DNA of 64,000 nt from Capnocytophaga haemolytica (GTDB lineage Bacteria > Bacteroidota > Bacteroidia > Flavobacteriales > Flavobacteriaceae). The position numbers and the translations under genes are program-made. Position 1 is the first letter of the stretch; every line of letters begins with the position of its first letter. The stretch covers positions 2,152,501-2,216,500 of the forward strand of contig NZ_CP014227.1 of NCBI RefSeq assembly GCF_001553545.1. Direction: 5' to 3'. Shown one piece after another: positions 63,188 to 64,000 of the stretch. The notes beneath the pieces were generated by a model that saw only the letters and a list, made by a program, of their open reading frames with translations, had not been told where the DNA came from and searched no databases.

Positions 63188-64000
63188 ATGAGGAAGTACA
63201 TTCTTTTTAGCATTATAAGTCTTTTGCTGTGTGCGGCTTGTTCTCACAAAGAGAAAGTGGCACAAGGGGCTACCTTTATTTTCCCTGAAGATACACAAGC
63301 AGTTTTCCGAATTAACGACAAAAACAACTTCCTGAGTGCCATTGCCAATAATGCCTTTTGGAAGGAGCGCAACCCTCAGAGCCTCAACAGTTATGAGACA
63401 AAACTTGTGCAGAGCATTCCCGCTAATGCCGATATATGGGCAGCCTTCTCCACAGGCGACCACTTCACGGTGATTGCCAAGAAAAATACCTCCGATAAAC
63501 AAAGTCTTTGGAAGGAGGCTGACAGCCAAGTGAAGCGACAAACGCAATTCGGCAAGGAATGGTATTACCTCATTTACGACGGTTATTTAATCATCAGTAG
63601 CTCTGAAAATGTAGCTATCTACACACAATTGAAGGATAAACCCCTCACTGAGAACCAAAAGAACCTCCAACAGTTGCAAAAAGTAGGAGGAACGAACTGT
63701 GTGGCTAATCTTTTTATCAAAAAGGATAGGGCTAATGACTTCTTTAAGGTATTCTTCGGCAGTGAGGTGGTAAAGAACACTAAGGATTGGGTGCAGTTAG
63801 ACCTTTCTTTGGAGGAAAATGACATCCGATTCAGTGGTACGGCACTCATCGCTAAGGATAGCACTTCGGTAGATCCGCTGCTGCACACACTCCCTTATCA
63901 GAACAGAGTGCTTGCGGCACTCCCTTCTTCCATCACTGCACTTACTTCCTACACTTTCGAGGACGGCGAAAAGCTTACACTCAGCGATAAGAATGCACTC
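63188..64000 (+). CDS. Lipoprotein of unknown function (3' partial)
   Basis: The frame opens at ATG 63188, 7 nt after the Uma2 stop, and is still open at the window end (271 codons). Lipoprotein signal MRKYILFSIISLLLCAAC (lipobox CAAC). The mature part starts GATFIFPEDTQAVFRIND and has repeated beta segments (FTVIAKK, YYLIYDGYLIISSS). Not recognised. Outer-membrane-associated location is inferred from the lipobox. Confidence 0.75.
   Translation, partial: MRKYILFSIISLLLCAACSHKEKVAQGATFIFPEDTQAVFRINDKNNFLSAIANNAFWKERNPQSLNSYETKLVQSIPANADIWAAFSTGDHFTVIAKKNTSDKQSLWKEADSQVKRQTQFGKEWYYLIYDGYLIISSSENVAIYTQLKDKPLTENQKNLQQLQKVGGTNCVANLFIKKDRANDFFKVFFGSEVVKNTKDWVQLDLSLEENDIRFSGTALIAKDSTSVDPLLHTLPYQNRVLAALPSSITALTSYTFEDGEKLTLSDKNAL

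Overview
The window looks like chromosome of a gliding-clade Flavobacteriaceae (Bacteroidota), most probably Capnocytophaga or a close relative (genus is an inference). Signs seen in the sequence: Bacteroidota-type promoters (TAnnTTTG at -7 with TTTG/TTG about 20 nt upstream) ahead of many genes; the gliding lipoprotein gene gldH next to ricT; type III glutamine synthetase; families largely confined to Bacteroidota (DUF3276 PUR protein, DoxX/BT_3928-like protein, paired DUF1599, DUF6261-like proteins); and AT-rich intergenic regions. No rRNA, tRNA, insertion sequence, prophage or CRISPR array was seen.

Layout. 1-4.0 kb: 3' part of a tamB-like gene, cut by the window start. 4.2-6.3 kb: an orphan TPR-SUKH-SUFU polyimmunity-type protein. 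6.4-8.4 kb: KtrB/KtrA potassium uptake. 8.4-9.8 kb: a promoter, a strongly structured transcribed region with a 41-bp hairpin-bearing tandem array, then a DUF6261-like gene and fmt. 10.8-16.4 kb (minus): LptF/G permease, LolA, FtsK, Tpx. 16.5-19.1 kb (plus): DUF1599, DoxX-type protein, XerD. 19.2-23.9 kb (minus): PUR protein, PBP1A, GldH, RicT. 24.2-32.6 kb (minus): a tripartite RND efflux system whose pump, outer-membrane factor and adaptor genes are separated by a second DUF6261-like gene, a carboxypeptidase-regulatory-like protein, a 42/43-bp tandem array and a flavodoxin-fold oxidoreductase. 32.7-37.3 kb: secreted proteins, a C1 peptidase, RidA, an M23 peptidase. 37.7-41.0 kb (plus): twin PAS proteins and a long-chain acyl-CoA ligase. 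41.1-43.3 kb (minus): RluA, DUF1275 protein, PanB. 43.3-43.9 kb: a second 41-bp tandem array. 43.9-51.2 kb (minus): DUF1835 protein, DnaB, AccA, MurC, a YwqK/MORN-like protein, MurG. 51.3-55.9 kb (minus): an MMPL-acyltransferase-degenerate methyltransferase fusion with DUF2149 and ExbB-like genes. 56-64 kb: GlnN, a TonB C-terminal protein, a lone CysD, a UPF0173 hydrolase, a thioredoxin-like protein, Rpe, a Uma2 nuclease and a lipoprotein cut by the window end.

Most genes are core envelope and housekeeping functions: lipopolysaccharide and lipoprotein export (LptF/G, LolA), peptidoglycan synthesis and remodelling (MurC, MurG, PBP1A, M23), chromosome processing (FtsK, XerD, DnaB), lipid supply (AccA, acyl-CoA ligase) and gliding (GldH). 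The less explained content is intergenic: (i) four arrays of an 11-bp tandem unit (about TTCGATAGNGG) at 15.8, 24.1, 37.4 and 58.5 kb; (ii) three degenerate arrays of 41-43-bp units at 8.8, 30.7 and 43.5 kb; (iii) a promoter-driven structured leader of about 470 nt before the first DUF6261-like gene. These are the best candidates for something undescribed. All calls come from reading the sequence; no database search was run.
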